This document shows, one piece after another, positions 37,694 to 49,197 of a DNA stretch of 64,000 nucleotides. The notes under the pieces were generated by a model. That model was not told the origin of the DNA. It did not search any database and saw only the letters and a program-made list of their open reading frames with translations. Within the stretch, counting starts at the first letter, position 1, and every line of letters begins with the position of its first letter. The DNA comes from Multifurca ochricompacta (Eukaryota > Basidiomycota > Agaricomycetes > Russulales > Russulaceae): assembly GCA_022496185.1 (NCBI GenBank), contig WTXG01000171.1, positions 1-64,000 on the forward strand. The letters run 5' to 3'. The translations under genes were made by a program, and so were the position numbers.

Positions 37694-38285
37694 TGTAACG
37701 CCTGGTGTGGGCGTTCGTCACGACGTGTGATGAGTCGCGTAGCAAAACTACGAAGTCAGGTGTATACTGTCTTTCAAGTACACAGAGGTCGGATGAGAGG
37801 TCAACAAAAAGGAGCTAATCCCTTAGTGTCGGTGAGCGGAAAAGTGCCAGAAGCACTGAGACGATTCAAGAGTCGGGTCTTAGGAATCACCCAGAAGGTA
37901 ATGCACCAAGTCGATTAAGAAGTCGAGTCTAAGGCATACAGGCTATCTAGGCAGGCCTTATATACGTAATAGAGATCGGGGTCTGAATCGGAGTATCGTA
38001 CTCGGCGTATCAACAAAGTCGTAATATATCCAAAGGGGGAACGGAGTCAAGTGGGCCAGGCGAGAATATACGTAGACGAATCTGGTATAGTCGCGATTCT
38101 GGTGGGAAAATACGTAAGCGTTCTGATGTAAGTTATGAGTCATAGATAAGCACAGCATGAGTCAGAGATAAGGGACAAACAAGGACAAAGCCAGTCACAA
38201 CACAGTCAACAAAGGGGATAAACACGTCCCAACAGCGAGTCACATGAAGAAAAGAAAACAAGACGACGCAACGGGGTTTGTAACA
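37694..38285 (-). repeat. 3' LTR of element C (592 bp)
   Basis: On the minus strand it runs TGTTACAAACCCC...GGCGTTACA and matches 56468-57062 and 63195-63786, mostly with transitions. The polypurine tract (GAGAGGGGGTAA on minus, 38286-38297) abuts it. It is joined to the rest of C only after removing element B and one TCCTA. Confidence 0.9.
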
Positions 38286-38306
38286 TTACCCCCTCTCTAA
38301 GTCCTA

Positions 38307-38901
38307 TGTTACAGTCTCTGCCAAGTAACCCTGTTTTCTTCACCCTCCCCAACAGTGACCCCTCCTTACCGCCTACCTTACACTTCCTGATCACGTCTCC
38401 GTCCTGGGACCCCTCACATGCTTTGCGTCCATCCCTGTGATCCACTTTGGACTTGTTGACTCACTGTTTGTCTATGTTTGACCTTTATCTTGTTATCCCT
38501 TATCTCGTTATCTTTACAACCGGACACTTACTTAATACCCTATCAGAAGCCAGGCTTTACGCCCTCCGCTTTTGTATATTCGGGCCCACATGACTCCGTG
38601 TTATCTTATCTTTAGATGCTCATTCGATTACATATATAAGTCTGCTGTAACTACATTGTAGACCTCAGACTCGACTTATTGAATACATCGGTGCTTGTCT
38701 TCTGGACGCCCCTTTGATCTTTGAGCTCAGTTGTCTCAGTGCTTTTGGCACTTGTCCGCTTAACATTGTCCTAAGAGTGCAGCCTCTTGGACTTTGACTT
38801 GTCCCACTTTACACTCCAAGGAACCTTATTGGTTTCTTACCCGAACCTACGAAGTACGCTGTCACACAAGTCATGTGGAACGTCCCGCACTGGACGTAAC
38901 A
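38307..38901 (+). repeat. 5' LTR of element B
   Basis: Begins TGTTACAG, ends GGACGTAACA (6-bp terminal inverted repeat TGTTAC/GTAACA). Contains TATATAAG at 38633-38640. Confidence 0.93.
38633..38677 (+). promoter_or_regulatory. Element B promoter and predicted RNA 5' end
   Basis: TATATAAG (38633-38640) followed 34 nt after its first base by AGACTCGACTT (38667-38677), which is the exact complement of the PBS at 38904-38914. Element C shows the same TATA-to-AGACTCGACTT spacing of 34 nt. Confidence 0.7.
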
Positions 38902-38903
38902 TC

Positions 38904-38914
38904 AAGTCGAGTCT
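38904..38914 (+). other. Primer-binding site of element B, self-complementary type
   Basis: AAGTCGAGTCT starting two bases after the 5' LTR. It pairs over 11 nt with the predicted 5' end of the element's own RNA, as in Tf1/sushi elements; I see no match to a tRNA 3' end ending in TGG. Confidence 0.7.
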
Positions 38915-38945
38915 CTCATCGTGGCTTCCAGCCGCAGTCAGACCC

Positions 38946-40543
38946 TACAGTGGGTCAAAAAACTGTCCCGATGTTTGCACCATTTCTAGTATTCACTCTA
39001 TAGCACCTCAGCATTTAGGAATCTGGTTATGGTGTGGCTGTATGTCTGAAAGCCCTGCTTCCTGGCTACCATGCCCAATTTGGATCAAAGAAATTGGCCA
39101 TGATATAAGCATTTTATGATCAAATCAAATCAATCAATCATTGGGACAGTTTTTTGACCCACATTTTAAATCCACTATCTGCCCAATTACTCCTTTTTTT
39201 CACCCCTTTTTGCCTTGGTAACTCCTTGAATCCTTTTAGTCATCCTTTCTATAACCTTTTGCCATCATTCTGGTGCATTTTTATTCCACTCCTCCACCAC
39301 CCTCTCCCACAACTCAGGTATCCCCTTGACTGGTTAAGAACCTTCTTCAGATCCACCCAGAGGTGTCCAATGGGGCTAATATTTCAAGGGATTGGGCTAT
39401 CCATACCAGGCTTCAATATTCCTGTCTTAAAACTGCTGGCTTGCCTTCTTGGAATTGTGTTTTGGGTCATTGTCCCACTGAAACATGGTTTCACCCTCCA
39501 CCATTTCTTACTTTTCAAACCTTTCCACCACTCCGCCATCCAAAATATCACAGTACTGGCATGGATTCATGATCCCCTAAACCCCTGTAAGCATTCCTAG
39601 TCCATTCCACCCCATACAAGACCAATACCATAAGTTCTTCCTCCTCCATGCTTGACTGTCAGGGTGGTGGTTCTGTCAGAGGGTGGTTCTCCCTTATTTT
39701 TCCCAAGTGTAGCTCCTTCTGTCTGAACCAATTCTGTTCATTATAGTCTCACCTGACCACAAGATCCTTTTCCAGTCATCCACTGTCCAATTTTCATGGT
39801 AACCACCCTCTGACAGAACCACCACCCTGACAGTCAAGCATGGAGGAGGAAGAACTTATGGTATTGGTCTTGTATGGGGTGGAATGGACTAGGAATGCTT
39901 ACAGGGGTTTAGGGGATCATGAATCCATGCCAGTACTGTGATATTTTGGATGGCGGAGTGGTGGAAAGGTTTGAAAAGTAAGAAATGGTGGAGGGTGAAA
40001 CCATGTTTCAGTGGGACAATGACCCAAAACACAATTCCAAGAAGGCAAGCCAGCAGTTTTAAGACAGGAATATTGAAGCCTGGTATGGATAGCCCAATCC
40101 CTTGAAATATTAGCCCCATTGGACACCTCTGGGTGGATCTGAAGAAGGTTCTTAACCAGTCAAGGGGATACCTGAGTTGTGGGAGAGGGTGGTGGAGGAG
40201 TGGAATAAAAATGCACCAGAATGATGGCAAAAGGTTATAGAAAGGATGACTAAAAGGATTCAAGGAGTTACCAAGGCAAAAAGGGGTGAAAAAAAGGAGT
40301 AATTGGGCAGATAGTGGATTTAAAATGTGGGTCAAAAAACTGTCCCAATGATTGATTGATTTGATTTGATCATAAAATGCTTATATCATGGCCAATTTCT
40401 TTGATCCAAATTGGGCATGGTAGCCAGGAAGCAGGGCTTTCAGACATACAGCCACACCATAACCAGATTCCTAAATGCTGAGGTGCTATAGAGTGAATAC
40501 TAGAAATGGTGCAAACATCGGGACAGTTTTTTGACCCACTGTA
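38946..40543. mobile_element. Tc1/mariner-type foldback with 741-bp inverted arms
   Basis: The element (38948-40541) is bounded by TA dinucleotides and CAGTGGGTCAAAAAACTGTC termini. Left arm 38948-39688 and right arm 39801-40541 are equal-length inverted copies separated by a 112-bp spacer. The sense strand of the spacer plus left arm (minus) reads a Tc1 transposase C-terminal half: WTVDDWKRILWS.ET, NRIGSD, then FSGTMTQN/HLWVDLKKVL-type pieces in broken frames. The right arm repeats the terminal part on plus (WDNDPKHNSKKAS; ELWERVVEEWNK). The N-terminal half of the transposase is absent. Each arm also holds an internal inverted copy of the terminus (39142-39162; mirrored about 40327-40347). 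It is inserted in B's gag leader. Confidence 0.88.
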
Positions 40544-42018
40544 TTTCGAGAAGAACTCATCGAATGCAGAGACGAGCATAATCTTTCACAGCAAGTACTT
40601 GGCTCTGCCACCTGGAAAGATTTTGAGTCCGAGTTTGGATACTACGTCTATTACGATGGAAGATACCAACCGGTAGAATACGATGATGAGAAGAGAGTCT
40701 GGTATTGTATCCGATACTCAGATAGCCAACACTCTTGGGTCACCACAAGACCCGCCCCACCCGAATTCGGATTAGGACCGTGGAGAGAAAATCCCCTGGC
40801 CATTGTTACGGACTCTGAACCAGAAGAGTACGTGGAAGAACATAGTGAAGAAGCACTGGTATTAGCGTTGTCTACAACCCCAGTTGCACCAACAGTTGTC
40901 ACGATCAGAGCCCCTGCATTGACAACTCCCCAGACATCCCTACAGTCCACCAGTACTGCCACACCCCAGAAAATGTCCACTATTGCTGCCCAGCTCCCAG
41001 ACCCAGCCCCTCCTCCCCCACCACCCCACCAGTCATGCTACCACCTAACATTCCCCCGCCCTCGGGACGACTGTCAGGAGTATTGCCCCAAACATTCACA
41101 GGGGACTGGTCACAAAGTAAAAAGTTTATGTTGGAGTTCACAACATTCAAAAACTTCAACCACGACGTCCCCCAAATTATCAATCCCTTCCAGCGGGCCA
41201 ACCTATTCCTATCGTTAATTCAGGGGGATGCAGTGGATGACTGGACAATGGAGCAGCTGGAATGGCTGAATGAACAGGTTGAGAGTGGACGTCGTACCAC
41301 TAGTGAGGGCCTCTGGGAGACCATTGCTCAGCGATTCAAGGATGCGTTTACGGATGGGCAGGCCAAGCAGAAGGCAGCCTGTGAACTGAAGTCTCTAAAG
41401 ATGGACAAAGGAGACTTAGACGCCTATGTGGCGAAGTTTAGAAGCCTGGCCAATCGGGCCGGGTACGACACAGATGAAGAGGCGACGCTGGACCTCTTTT
41501 CCCAAGGACTCCCAAACCCATTAGTCAAAAATATCATCCAGTTCCACCACCCCAGTGACTGGGATACATGGGTTGATGCTGCTCGACGACAGCAGCAAGA
41601 TTATCTCGACTTCCAGACACGTTTTGGAGTCGATACCAAGAAGGGAAGAACCTGTGATCAATGGAAGGCCGCCTTCAGAGTTAAACCAGGACACACTTCC
41701 CAGAGAGACCCAAATGCCATGGACACTTCAGCAGACCGGACCAAGGCGCGGGCCACTCTCACCGAGGACGAGAGACAGACGTTAATGAAGGAAGGGAGGT
41801 GCTTCCGCTGTAAAGCACAGGGACATATGTCTCGAGAATGCCCCAAAAAGGGAGTACGTGTGGCCGAAGCTACAGTCACACCTGTCCGCAATAACCCACC
41901 GACCATTGACAAAAAGACATCGACAAAAGAGGAAAAGCACAGGAGATATGGAGCAATATGATGAAGGAAAGCGAGGAAGTACGAGTGATCCTAGTAGAAA
42001 AGGCATTCGCAAAAAGGA
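40544..42018 (+). pseudogene. Element B gag, frameshifted
   Basis: Continues from the interrupted leader: EELIECRDEHNLSQQVLG, then EFGYYVYYDGRYQPVEY, matching the upstream frame of C and E. MSTIAAQLPDP (about 40975) is the first ATG conserved in all three copies. A one-base shift in the proline run at about 41020 moves into the frame 41035-41961 with the retrotransposon gag domain (FMLEFTTFKNFNHD...GLPNPLVKNIIQFHHP) and a CCHC knuckle CFRCKAQGHMSREC. Gag packages element RNA in virus-like particles. The end runs into AAGGATTTTTGA, where pol begins in another frame. Confidence 0.85.
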
Positions 42019-42021
42019 TTT

Positions 42022-45000
42022 TTGACCGGCTCTACCCCATTGGCCTGGGCACGAGCATTACATGTAACCTCTGTGTATACTAGTCGCTTCAAGTCACTGA
42101 AAATACCAGTACATTTCGAGACTACACAGAAGACGGCCGATTGTGACATTCTGATAGATTCAGGAGCCACTGACAATTTTATTAGCCCACGGATGGCAAA
42201 GACCATGGGCTTGGGGATGCTGGCACTCCCCCAGGAAAAGAATATTTGGAACATGATGGGACGGCCAACCGAGCAGGGAAAATCATGCATTATACTGATC
42301 TTAACATCCAAGTGGGAGAACAAACCAAAGTCATTCGCTTCCTAGTCACCAACCTAGGAGACGAAGATCTGATCCTAGGCTATCCCTGGCTTGCTGCATT
42401 CGAACCAAAAGTTAACTGGAGTGATGCAACTATGGACAAAGAATTCTACCCTGTTCTGATCACGTCAATAGGATATGACTATGCGGTCCGGCAGTCAGCA
42501 GCACGCAGAACAGAGGAAGAGGATGAAGATGCGGGTCGTTGCTTCATTACCAAAGCATCGGAGCTTGCCCAGAAGGCAGTGGAAGGACATTCAGAAAGGA
42601 CCTTTGAAGAAGTAGTACCAGAAGTATACCACTGACACTGGAAGGTGTTTTCGGAAGAAGAGTCGCAACGCTTCCCACCTGTGCGACCATGGGATCACGC
42701 CATCGAATTTACGCCCAACACCCCATCAGCAATCAATTGTAAAATCTATCCACTGTCCCAGACAGAGCAGACAGCATTGACGGCATTCCTTGAGGAGCAC
42801 CTGGCAAAGGGGTATATTCGTCCATCGAAGTCGCCATATGCATCACCGTTCTTCTTTATCAAGAAGAAAGATGGCAAACTTCGACCTGTCCAGGATTACC
42901 GACGAATAAACGCCTACACTGTAAAGAACACCTACCCCCTTCCACTTATCTCAGAACTCATTGATACAATGTGAGACAAATCCCTGTTCTCCAAGATGGA
43001 CGTCCGATGGGGGTACAATAACATCAGAATTAAAGAAGGAGACCAGTGCAAGGCGGCTTTCAAAACCAACCAAGGACTCTTTGAACCAAATGTCATGTTC
43101 TTCGGTCTCACCAACTCACTGGCCACCTTCCAGGCAATGATGAATCACATTTTCCGCGACCTCATCCTCACCGGAGAAGTAGTGGTATATATGGACGACA
43201 TACTCGTAGCCACCGCAAATGACCTTACCCATCATCGAGAACGGGTGCACCAGGTATTGGACATCCTGCATGAACACAACCTGTACCTCAAACCGGCCAA
43301 ATGCTCATTTGAACAACGAAGTGTCGAATACTTGGGAGTCATTCTAGAAGGAGGACATGTGCAGATGGATCTGGTGAAGGTACAGGGAATCCGGGAATGG
43401 CCTGTACCCACATGTGTGAAGGATGTGCGATCCTTCATTGGATTTTGCAACTTCTATCGACGATTTGTATGAGGATTCTCAGGGATTGCCCAACCACTAA
43501 ATGGGCTGTTAAAGAAAGATGTACCCTGGTGCTGGGCAGATGAACAGCAACAAGCCTTTGAACAGATTCGAGATATCGTCGGTTCAGAACCGGTCCTTCT
43601 ACAGCCAGACCTGGGAAACCCTTCGAGCTAGAAGTCGATGCGTCGCACTTTGCCAACGGTGCCGTATTAAACCAAAGAGACACAACGGGATTACTTCATC
43701 TGGTCGCCTTCTACTCAGAGACATTCTCGTCGGCCGAACGAAACTACGATATATGGGACAGAGAACTGCTCGCCATTGTGAAAGCACTACAACACTGGCG
43801 GCCGTACCTAGCGGGAACCCCTCACCAGACTATCATTCATATGGACCATTCCAATCTACTCTATTGGAAAGAACCCCACAAAATCAGCTGATGGGTTGCA
43901 CGCGAAGTCCTTGAACTGGAGGAATATAACTTTGTGCTGAAACATATTGCAGGAAGTCGTAATGCACGTGCAGATGCCTTGTCACGACGACCCGATTTGA
44001 GCAGTAGAGAGGAGGATAACAACGACATCACAGTACTCCCCAAAGAAGTCTTCATGAAGACAGCCGTTGTCAGCCTTCATGACATGGATCTGTGGACCCA
44101 AACGTCACAAAATATGAACCAGAAATTGTGCGAAACATGGGCAGAGGCACATAACCTGAAAAAGATTGACGGGCTCTGGTGGAAGGACGGTGATCGTCTC
44201 ATTGTCACTGGTGGCGACAACATTAAGAGGGGGGTGATCCATTTTCACCACGACCTTCCCTCCGCAGGACACCCGGGATCGCAAATACATACGCCCTTGC
44301 CAAACAAGATTACTGGTGGCCAAACATGAAGAAGGACGTGGAGGCCTATGTGAAAGGATGTGCGGATTGTCAAGCCAATAAAGTAAATATGCACCCGCAT
44401 CCACCAGCATTGTTCCCAATCACCCCTACGACATCACTCCTGTTCCAGACCATTGTGATGGACTTCATCATCAAACTTCCCATTTCTAGGGGCTTTGATT
44501 CCATCTTGACCATCACGGACCATGATTGTTCCAAGGCGGTGTTGTTTATACCCTGTAACGAATCCATCACAGCAGAAGGAGTAGCCAAGCTCTACTTGGA
44601 TCACATCTACAGGCATTATGGCATCCCTGAGAAAATCATCTCCGACCGCGACCCCCGTTTCACTTCGACATTTGCCAGAGCTCTCTGTAAAGTCTTAGAC
44701 GTCACCCAAAACATCTCGACTGCCTACCATCCACAGACTGATGGACAGTCAGAAAGGACAAACCAATGGCTAGAACAATATCTGCAATTCTGGTGCAATG
44801 GACGGCAGGACAATTGGGCTGACTGGCTAGCAACTGCGGAATTCGCGCATAACTCTTGGCCCAATGGTACTACCAAGGCCTCCCCGTTCTCACTTATCAT
44901 GGGATGGACACCGCAGACTACCTGGGCCGCGAAACCCACAAATGTCCCCTTGGCTGCACAGTGTATCAGCCAATGGGAAGAGATCAGGAAATCGGCCAAT

Positions 45001-45480
45001 GAGAATCTGTTGAAGGCGCAAAGAACCCTGTTAGACAGGCCATCCAAGTTCACACCTTATCAGACCAATGACCTTGTCTGGTTGGAAGGGAAGCATATTC
45101 GCACGTCACATCCAACGGCCAAATTAGTGCCACGACGTCACGGACCCTTCAAGATAACAAGGAAGCTGTCAGATGTGTCATACGAACTCGAGCTCCCATC
45201 CACATGGAGGATCCATCCGGTCTTCCATGCTCGGCTTTTGACACCTTACAAAGAAACACCCCTGCATGGGGAAAACTTCCCAAGACCCCCCCCTGAATTA
45301 ATTGATGGCGAAGCGGAGTGGGAAGTGGAATGAGTTCTAGACTCCATGACGAAAGGTCGTGGGCGCAAACTGCACTACCTTATCAAGTGGAAAGGGTTCC
45401 CTGACTCCGACAACTCGTGGGAGCCAGCCGGGAATATCTTTGCCCCGGTCCTTATCTCGGAATTCCACGCCTGACATCCA
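42022..45480 (+). pseudogene. Element B pol: protease, RT, RNase H, integrase, chromodomain (multiple stops)
   Basis: Order: aspartic protease (LIDSGATDNFI, about 42160); RT ([22 protein letters not shown]; active site YMDDIL at about 43190); RNase H (broken about 43620-43900); integrase with the H-H-C-C finger (HHDLPSAGHPG..CADCQANK), core DFIIKLP, SDRDPRF, AYHPQTDGQSERTNQWLEQYL; then a chromodomain (LIKWKGFPDSDNSWEPA, about 45380). Such a chromodomain marks a chromovirus and directs integration to modified chromatin. Stops fall mostly where C or E has Arg (CGA to TGA), for example I-S-stop-W for ISRRV near 43890 and the stop just before the chromodomain at about 45332. A shift at about 43615 also breaks RNase H. 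Confidence 0.88.
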
Positions 45481-45540
45481 GAAGTGCCCAAGGACAGTTA
45501 AAAAGGACAACCCTAGATCCCAGAAAAAATTCCCTAGTAC

Positions 45541-46779
45541 ATGCTCTCACAGCAACGTTCTACCACCATCCAATCTATCATGTCTTTCATCGCTGCCAAC
45601 GCCGCCGTCGACGCTTTCACTGCCACCACTGTAGTTGTCAAGAACTTCCCATCCGCTCATCCCTCTACATGTCCCTCCTCCCCTATTGACTACGAAGCTG
45701 CTGAGGCCCAGGTCAAGAACCAGTCCCCAAACCCGAATGACGACTTCGAACATAGTGAAGAACCGCACCCGAATGACCTATTAGGTATGGAGTTGGATGA
45801 CGAGGTGCCGGAGTTCCCCTTCTTCACCAATAACCCGAACTCCTCGACGTACTTCCCTCTCGAAATCACCATGGCCGACGGAACAACTGCCATCGCCAAA
45901 TATATATTCTATACCAATGGAGGGATGGACGTAGCTGGGTGCATGAAGAAGAACGGCCCTGTCTATGGGGCCCCGGTCTATTTGGAAGAAAGGTATATGG
46001 GACGTCTCCACCATACCATGACCAATGAACAGCTCAGGCACCTGGCCGCTGAGGATTCTCGCGCCTTTGCAATCGATGAAGTACTGAATGATATGCGCCT
46101 TCCGCGTCTCAAAGCTGAGGTGATGAGACTGCAGAAGAACTTGACACTGCGCACGACACTCAACAAACAGTACAAGGAGCATGCGAAGATGATGACAAGG
46201 TTGACTAATGGGATGTTCCAAGTGGAACAAGAACTGGTGGAGATTCGGAAGAGGTTGGAGGCAGGAGATGCATATCAAACTATCGCTGAAAGGTACGCCG
46301 ACACATATGCACGACCTCTCCCCCCACAATCGTTGGGGGCCGCCCCAAAACTGCTACTGAATTGGTTTGAAATGCCGTGTATGCACGAAAACCCCCGTGG
46401 AGAGACATGCTGGAGATGCGACAGTAAGTACCATATCAGTTGGAACTGTCCCCTCAACCGCAAGTGGTGCCGGCACTGTCGCAGCAACCTCCACTGGAGT
46501 CGGTTCTGTATTTTCCACCGCATTGGAGTTGCCCCTGCCATCATCAATCCATCCGGCTGGTGTGGCAAATGCCTCCGTCACAATTTGGGACATCGAGAGC
46601 TGGACTGTCCAGTCCATGACCTATGTCAATCGTGTGGTCAGCGCGGCCCGTATGGGTTTCTCCGCACTCACCAGTGTCCACAAGACTCGGACAAGGAGAA
46701 CTATATGCTGGATGATCGTAATGTAGCCGACAATTATCTGGACCTAGTACAGGATGATGACGGTACGAGTCGTTTCTAG
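45541..46779 (+). CDS. Element B C-terminal zinc-knuckle extension (412-aa ORF)
   Basis: An open frame starting at ATG 45541, in the same frame as the chromodomain; only C-to-T type stops (TGA, TAA, TAG, TAG at 45472-45540) separate them. It has an acidic N-terminal region with the conserved block GPVYGAPVYLEE, a coiled-coil-like stretch (LKAEVMRLQKNL ... EQELVEIRKRLE), then four Cys/His clusters: CWRCDSKYHISWNC and CRHCRSNLHWSRFC (both CX2CX4HX4C), CGKCLRHNLGHRELDC, and CQSCGQRGPYGFLRTHQC. It is collinear with the extensions of C and E. I know no named family; by motif it should bind nucleic acid, perhaps as a second nucleocapsid-like module. The ORF is intact here although the rest of B is not. 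Confidence 0.85.
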   Translation: MLSQQRSTTIQSIMSFIAANAAVDAFTATTVVVKNFPSAHPSTCPSSPIDYEAAEAQVKNQSPNPNDDFEHSEEPHPNDLLGMELDDEVPEFPFFTNNPNSSTYFPLEITMADGTTAIAKYIFYTNGGMDVAGCMKKNGPVYGAPVYLEERYMGRLHHTMTNEQLRHLAAEDSRAFAIDEVLNDMRLPRLKAEVMRLQKNLTLRTTLNKQYKEHAKMMTRLTNGMFQVEQELVEIRKRLEAGDAYQTIAERYADTYARPLPPQSLGAAPKLLLNWFEMPCMHENPRGETCWRCDSKYHISWNCPLNRKWCRHCRSNLHWSRFCIFHRIGVAPAIINPSGWCGKCLRHNLGHRELDCPVHDLCQSCGQRGPYGFLRTHQCPQDSDKENYMLDDRNVADNYLDLVQDDDGTSRF

Positions 46780-46800
46780 CCGGGTCTGCTAGAACCAGAA

Positions 46801-47405
46801 GAGGGGGTGATGTTACAGTCTCTGCCAAGTAACCCTGTTTTCTTCACCCTCCCCAACAGTGACCCCTCCTTACCGCCTACCTTACACTTCCTGATCACGT
46901 CTCCATCCTGGGACCCCTCACATGCTTTGCGTCCATCCCCATGATCCACTTTGGACTTGTTGACTCACTGTTTGTCTATGTTTGACCTTTATCTTGTTAT
47001 CCCTTATCTCGTTATCTTTACGACCGGACACTTACTTAATACCCTATCAGAAGCCAGGCTTTACGCCCTCTGCTTTCGTATATTCAGGCCCACATGACTC
47101 CGTGTTATCTTATCTTTAGATGCTCATTCGATTACGTATATAAGTCCGCTGTAACTACATTGTAGACCTCAGACTCGACTTATTGAATACATTGGTGCTT
47201 GTCTTCTGGACACCCCTTTGATCTTTGAGCTCAGTTGTCTCAGTGCTTTTGGCACTTGTCCACTTAACATTGTCCTAAGAGTGCAGCCTCTTGGACTTTG
47301 ACTCGTCCCACTTTACACTCCAAGGAACCTTATTGGTTTCTTACCCGAACCTACGAAGTACGCTGTCACACAAGTCATGTGGAACATCCCGCACCGGACG
47401 TAACA
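46801..47405 (+). repeat. Polypurine tract and 3' LTR of element B
   Basis: GAGGGGGTGA (46801-46810) abuts TGTTACAG; LTR 46811-47405 (595 bp), ending GGACGTAACA. The same GGGGGTGA-TGTTAC junction occurs in element D and GGGGGTAA-TGTTAC in C. Confidence 0.92.
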
Positions 47406-47420
47406 TCCTAGCAGAGCCAG

Positions 47421-49197
47421 CTAGAGTGGCATACCATTGTCATCCTGAACCAGGGAGAGATAGTCGTCAGCTATGGCATAGTGATCAGTGTCGTAGTTCT
47501 CCTTTTCTTCGTCTGTGGGGCAAACATGTGTTCGTAGAAAACCGTAGGGCCCCTGTCTCCCACAGCGAAAGCAGCCGTCATAAACATGACAGTCGATTTC
47601 TCGATGTCCGGTGTTGTGGGAGAGACATTTGCCACACCACCCTGAGGGGTTCTGGACGGTGGGGGCCTGTGTAAGTCGTCTGAATAGGCATTGGCGACTC
47701 CAGTGCAAAGTGCTTTGGCAGTGTCGGCATCGTTTCGCGGCCTTGGGGCAGCACCAGCTGAGGTGATACTTTGTGACACTTTCTTGCTATTATTTCGCGT
47801 TTTCTCTCTTTTTCTGTCTGCTATGTCCCTTTCTTTCACCATATACCTTATCAGATCCACTTATCTGACAGCCATAGTCTGGACAAGGGATTCAACTCCC
47901 ATGTCATCTGATTGATGATCTCATAGTTGATGTCATAGACCTTGTGACCTTAGTATGACCTCATAGATGATATCATGACCATTGTGACCTACTATGATAT
48001 CATTTGTACAAGACTCTAGACTATGACTTCATAGTAGCTACACTGTATTTAAAGACTGCAATAAATCTAAGGACAGACTAAGTCTGTTCTCCTTGTACCA
48101 ATCAAAGGTCCTTAAGAAGTCCCTTCAGCCCTCTTCCAAGATGTGACTTGAGAGGGTTTGGCTCACCAGTAACTCCAGCAAAGGCTCTTGCCTTGCTATC
48201 TGAACACCCTGACTTCACACATGACGTTCAGACTTGTTGCCTTGATCCGTACCGGCCGCGCGCTGTGTGACACCTGCCTACCTTGATTGCCTTGATTGAC
48301 TGTGACCCTGACTGACCCGAACCGACGCACGCCGAAGGACCTGTGTGCGACATACTTGCTGTTGCAGCGCCAACAAAGCTTGCCATCGGGGTTTTTGTGA
48401 AGGCGTGGCATTTCGAAGCAGTGAGGGTTAAGCCGGGGTGCCAAGTCGAGACGGCAACGAGGGAGTGGTCGTGCAAAAATGTTGGCGTACCATTCGGAAA
48501 TAGTCTGGTATGCCTCTCCTTTCTCCAACCTTGTCCTGATGCTTGCCAAGTGATGCTCTATGTCAAAAACCCCTTGATTGATCTTTACCATCTGCCGTTC
48601 ATAGTCACGGCATTGCATTTCTAGGTTGTCCCGAAGTGCCTGGAACTTGCAGAGTCGTGCAATTTCGGCAGTCAGCCACGGCATCCGTAGGTCTCGAAGC
48701 ACTTCATTGATCGCGAAGGCACGCGGGTCGTGGGCTGAGAGGTGTTGCAAATGTTCGGGCCCTAGGACATAATGTAGTCGCTCGATGTGCTTCTCCTCGA
48801 GATAGACCGGGGCCCCATAGACGGGTCCTCCTTTCTCCAGGCATCCAGCCATGTCCATACCTTCGTTGGTGTAATAAATATACTTGGCCACCTCCGTGGT
48901 GCCGTCGTTCTTGGACGATGGGATCATGAGCGGGAAGTAAAACTGGGAGTTGGGGTTGTTGGGGAAGAAAGGGAATTCAGGAGACTCGTCACTGAAGTCA
49001 ACGTCGATCAGGTCATTGGGATGGGGGTGTTCGGGCAGATTAAAATCTTTGTCGATGTCGATGATTCTGTCCCCTTGGGCCACTTGGGCGGTCGCATCGT
49101 AGTCAATAGGAGAAAGTGGGCGAGAAGGAGGATGCACAGGAGTAAGTACGGGAAACACATCGATGGCGGCTGAGGCATGGATCTTGGAAGAGGACAT
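47421..49197 (-). pseudogene. Element C C-terminal zinc-knuckle extension, split by solo LTR F
   Basis: From ATG 49197 (MSSSKIHASAAIDVF) the frame runs GGPVYGAPVYLEE, a helical segment and the first half of a knuckle (CWRCNSKY) to 48353. Solo LTR F then intervenes; on the other side the frame resumes at about 47766 with HLSWCC, CRHCQSTLHWSRQC, CGKCLSHNTGHREIDC and CFRCGRQGPYGFLRTHVC, stopping at 47421. Removing F plus one TACTT rejoins the frame exactly. The upstream junction to the chromodomain (E-P-G-K-I then TGA) is also in frame; element E has CGA there. So in the ancestor this was the tail of Pol, not a separate ORF. Confidence 0.87.
47772..48352 (+). mobile_element. Solo LTR F (581 bp)
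   Basis: Starts TGTGACAC and ends GTGCGACA, flanked by the perfect 5-bp duplication TACTT (47767-47771 and 48353-48357). TATTTAAA and AATAAA near 48045-48065 suggest plus orientation. No internal sequence remains, so it formed by LTR-LTR recombination. Unrelated in sequence to LTRs A, B and D. Confidence 0.9.

Larger units (their letters stand above)
38307..47405 (+). mobile_element. Chromovirus-type Ty3/gypsy element B, complete, decayed
   Basis: LTRs of 595 bp at both ends, flanked by the 5-bp target duplication TCCTA (38302-38306 and 47406-47410). It inserted between the stop of element C's extension and C's polypurine tract. Internal order: PBS, gag, protease, RT, RNase H, integrase, chromodomain, zinc-knuckle extension, polypurine tract. 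The LTR pair differs at about 15 positions, all transitions. Multiple in-frame stops mean it cannot make its proteins now. A Tc1-type foldback interrupts the start of gag. Confidence 0.93.

Noticed and set aside
39154..40335. Two identical 148-residue ORFs facing each other (39154-39600 plus, 39889-40335 minus)
   Set aside because: They are antisense to the transposase remnant in the two arms of the foldback; the identity is a consequence of the palindrome, not a gene pair.
45541..46779. Zinc-knuckle ORF of element B as a host gene captured between elements
   Set aside because: The same module sits at the same place, in frame, in elements C and E, so it belongs to the retrotransposon family.
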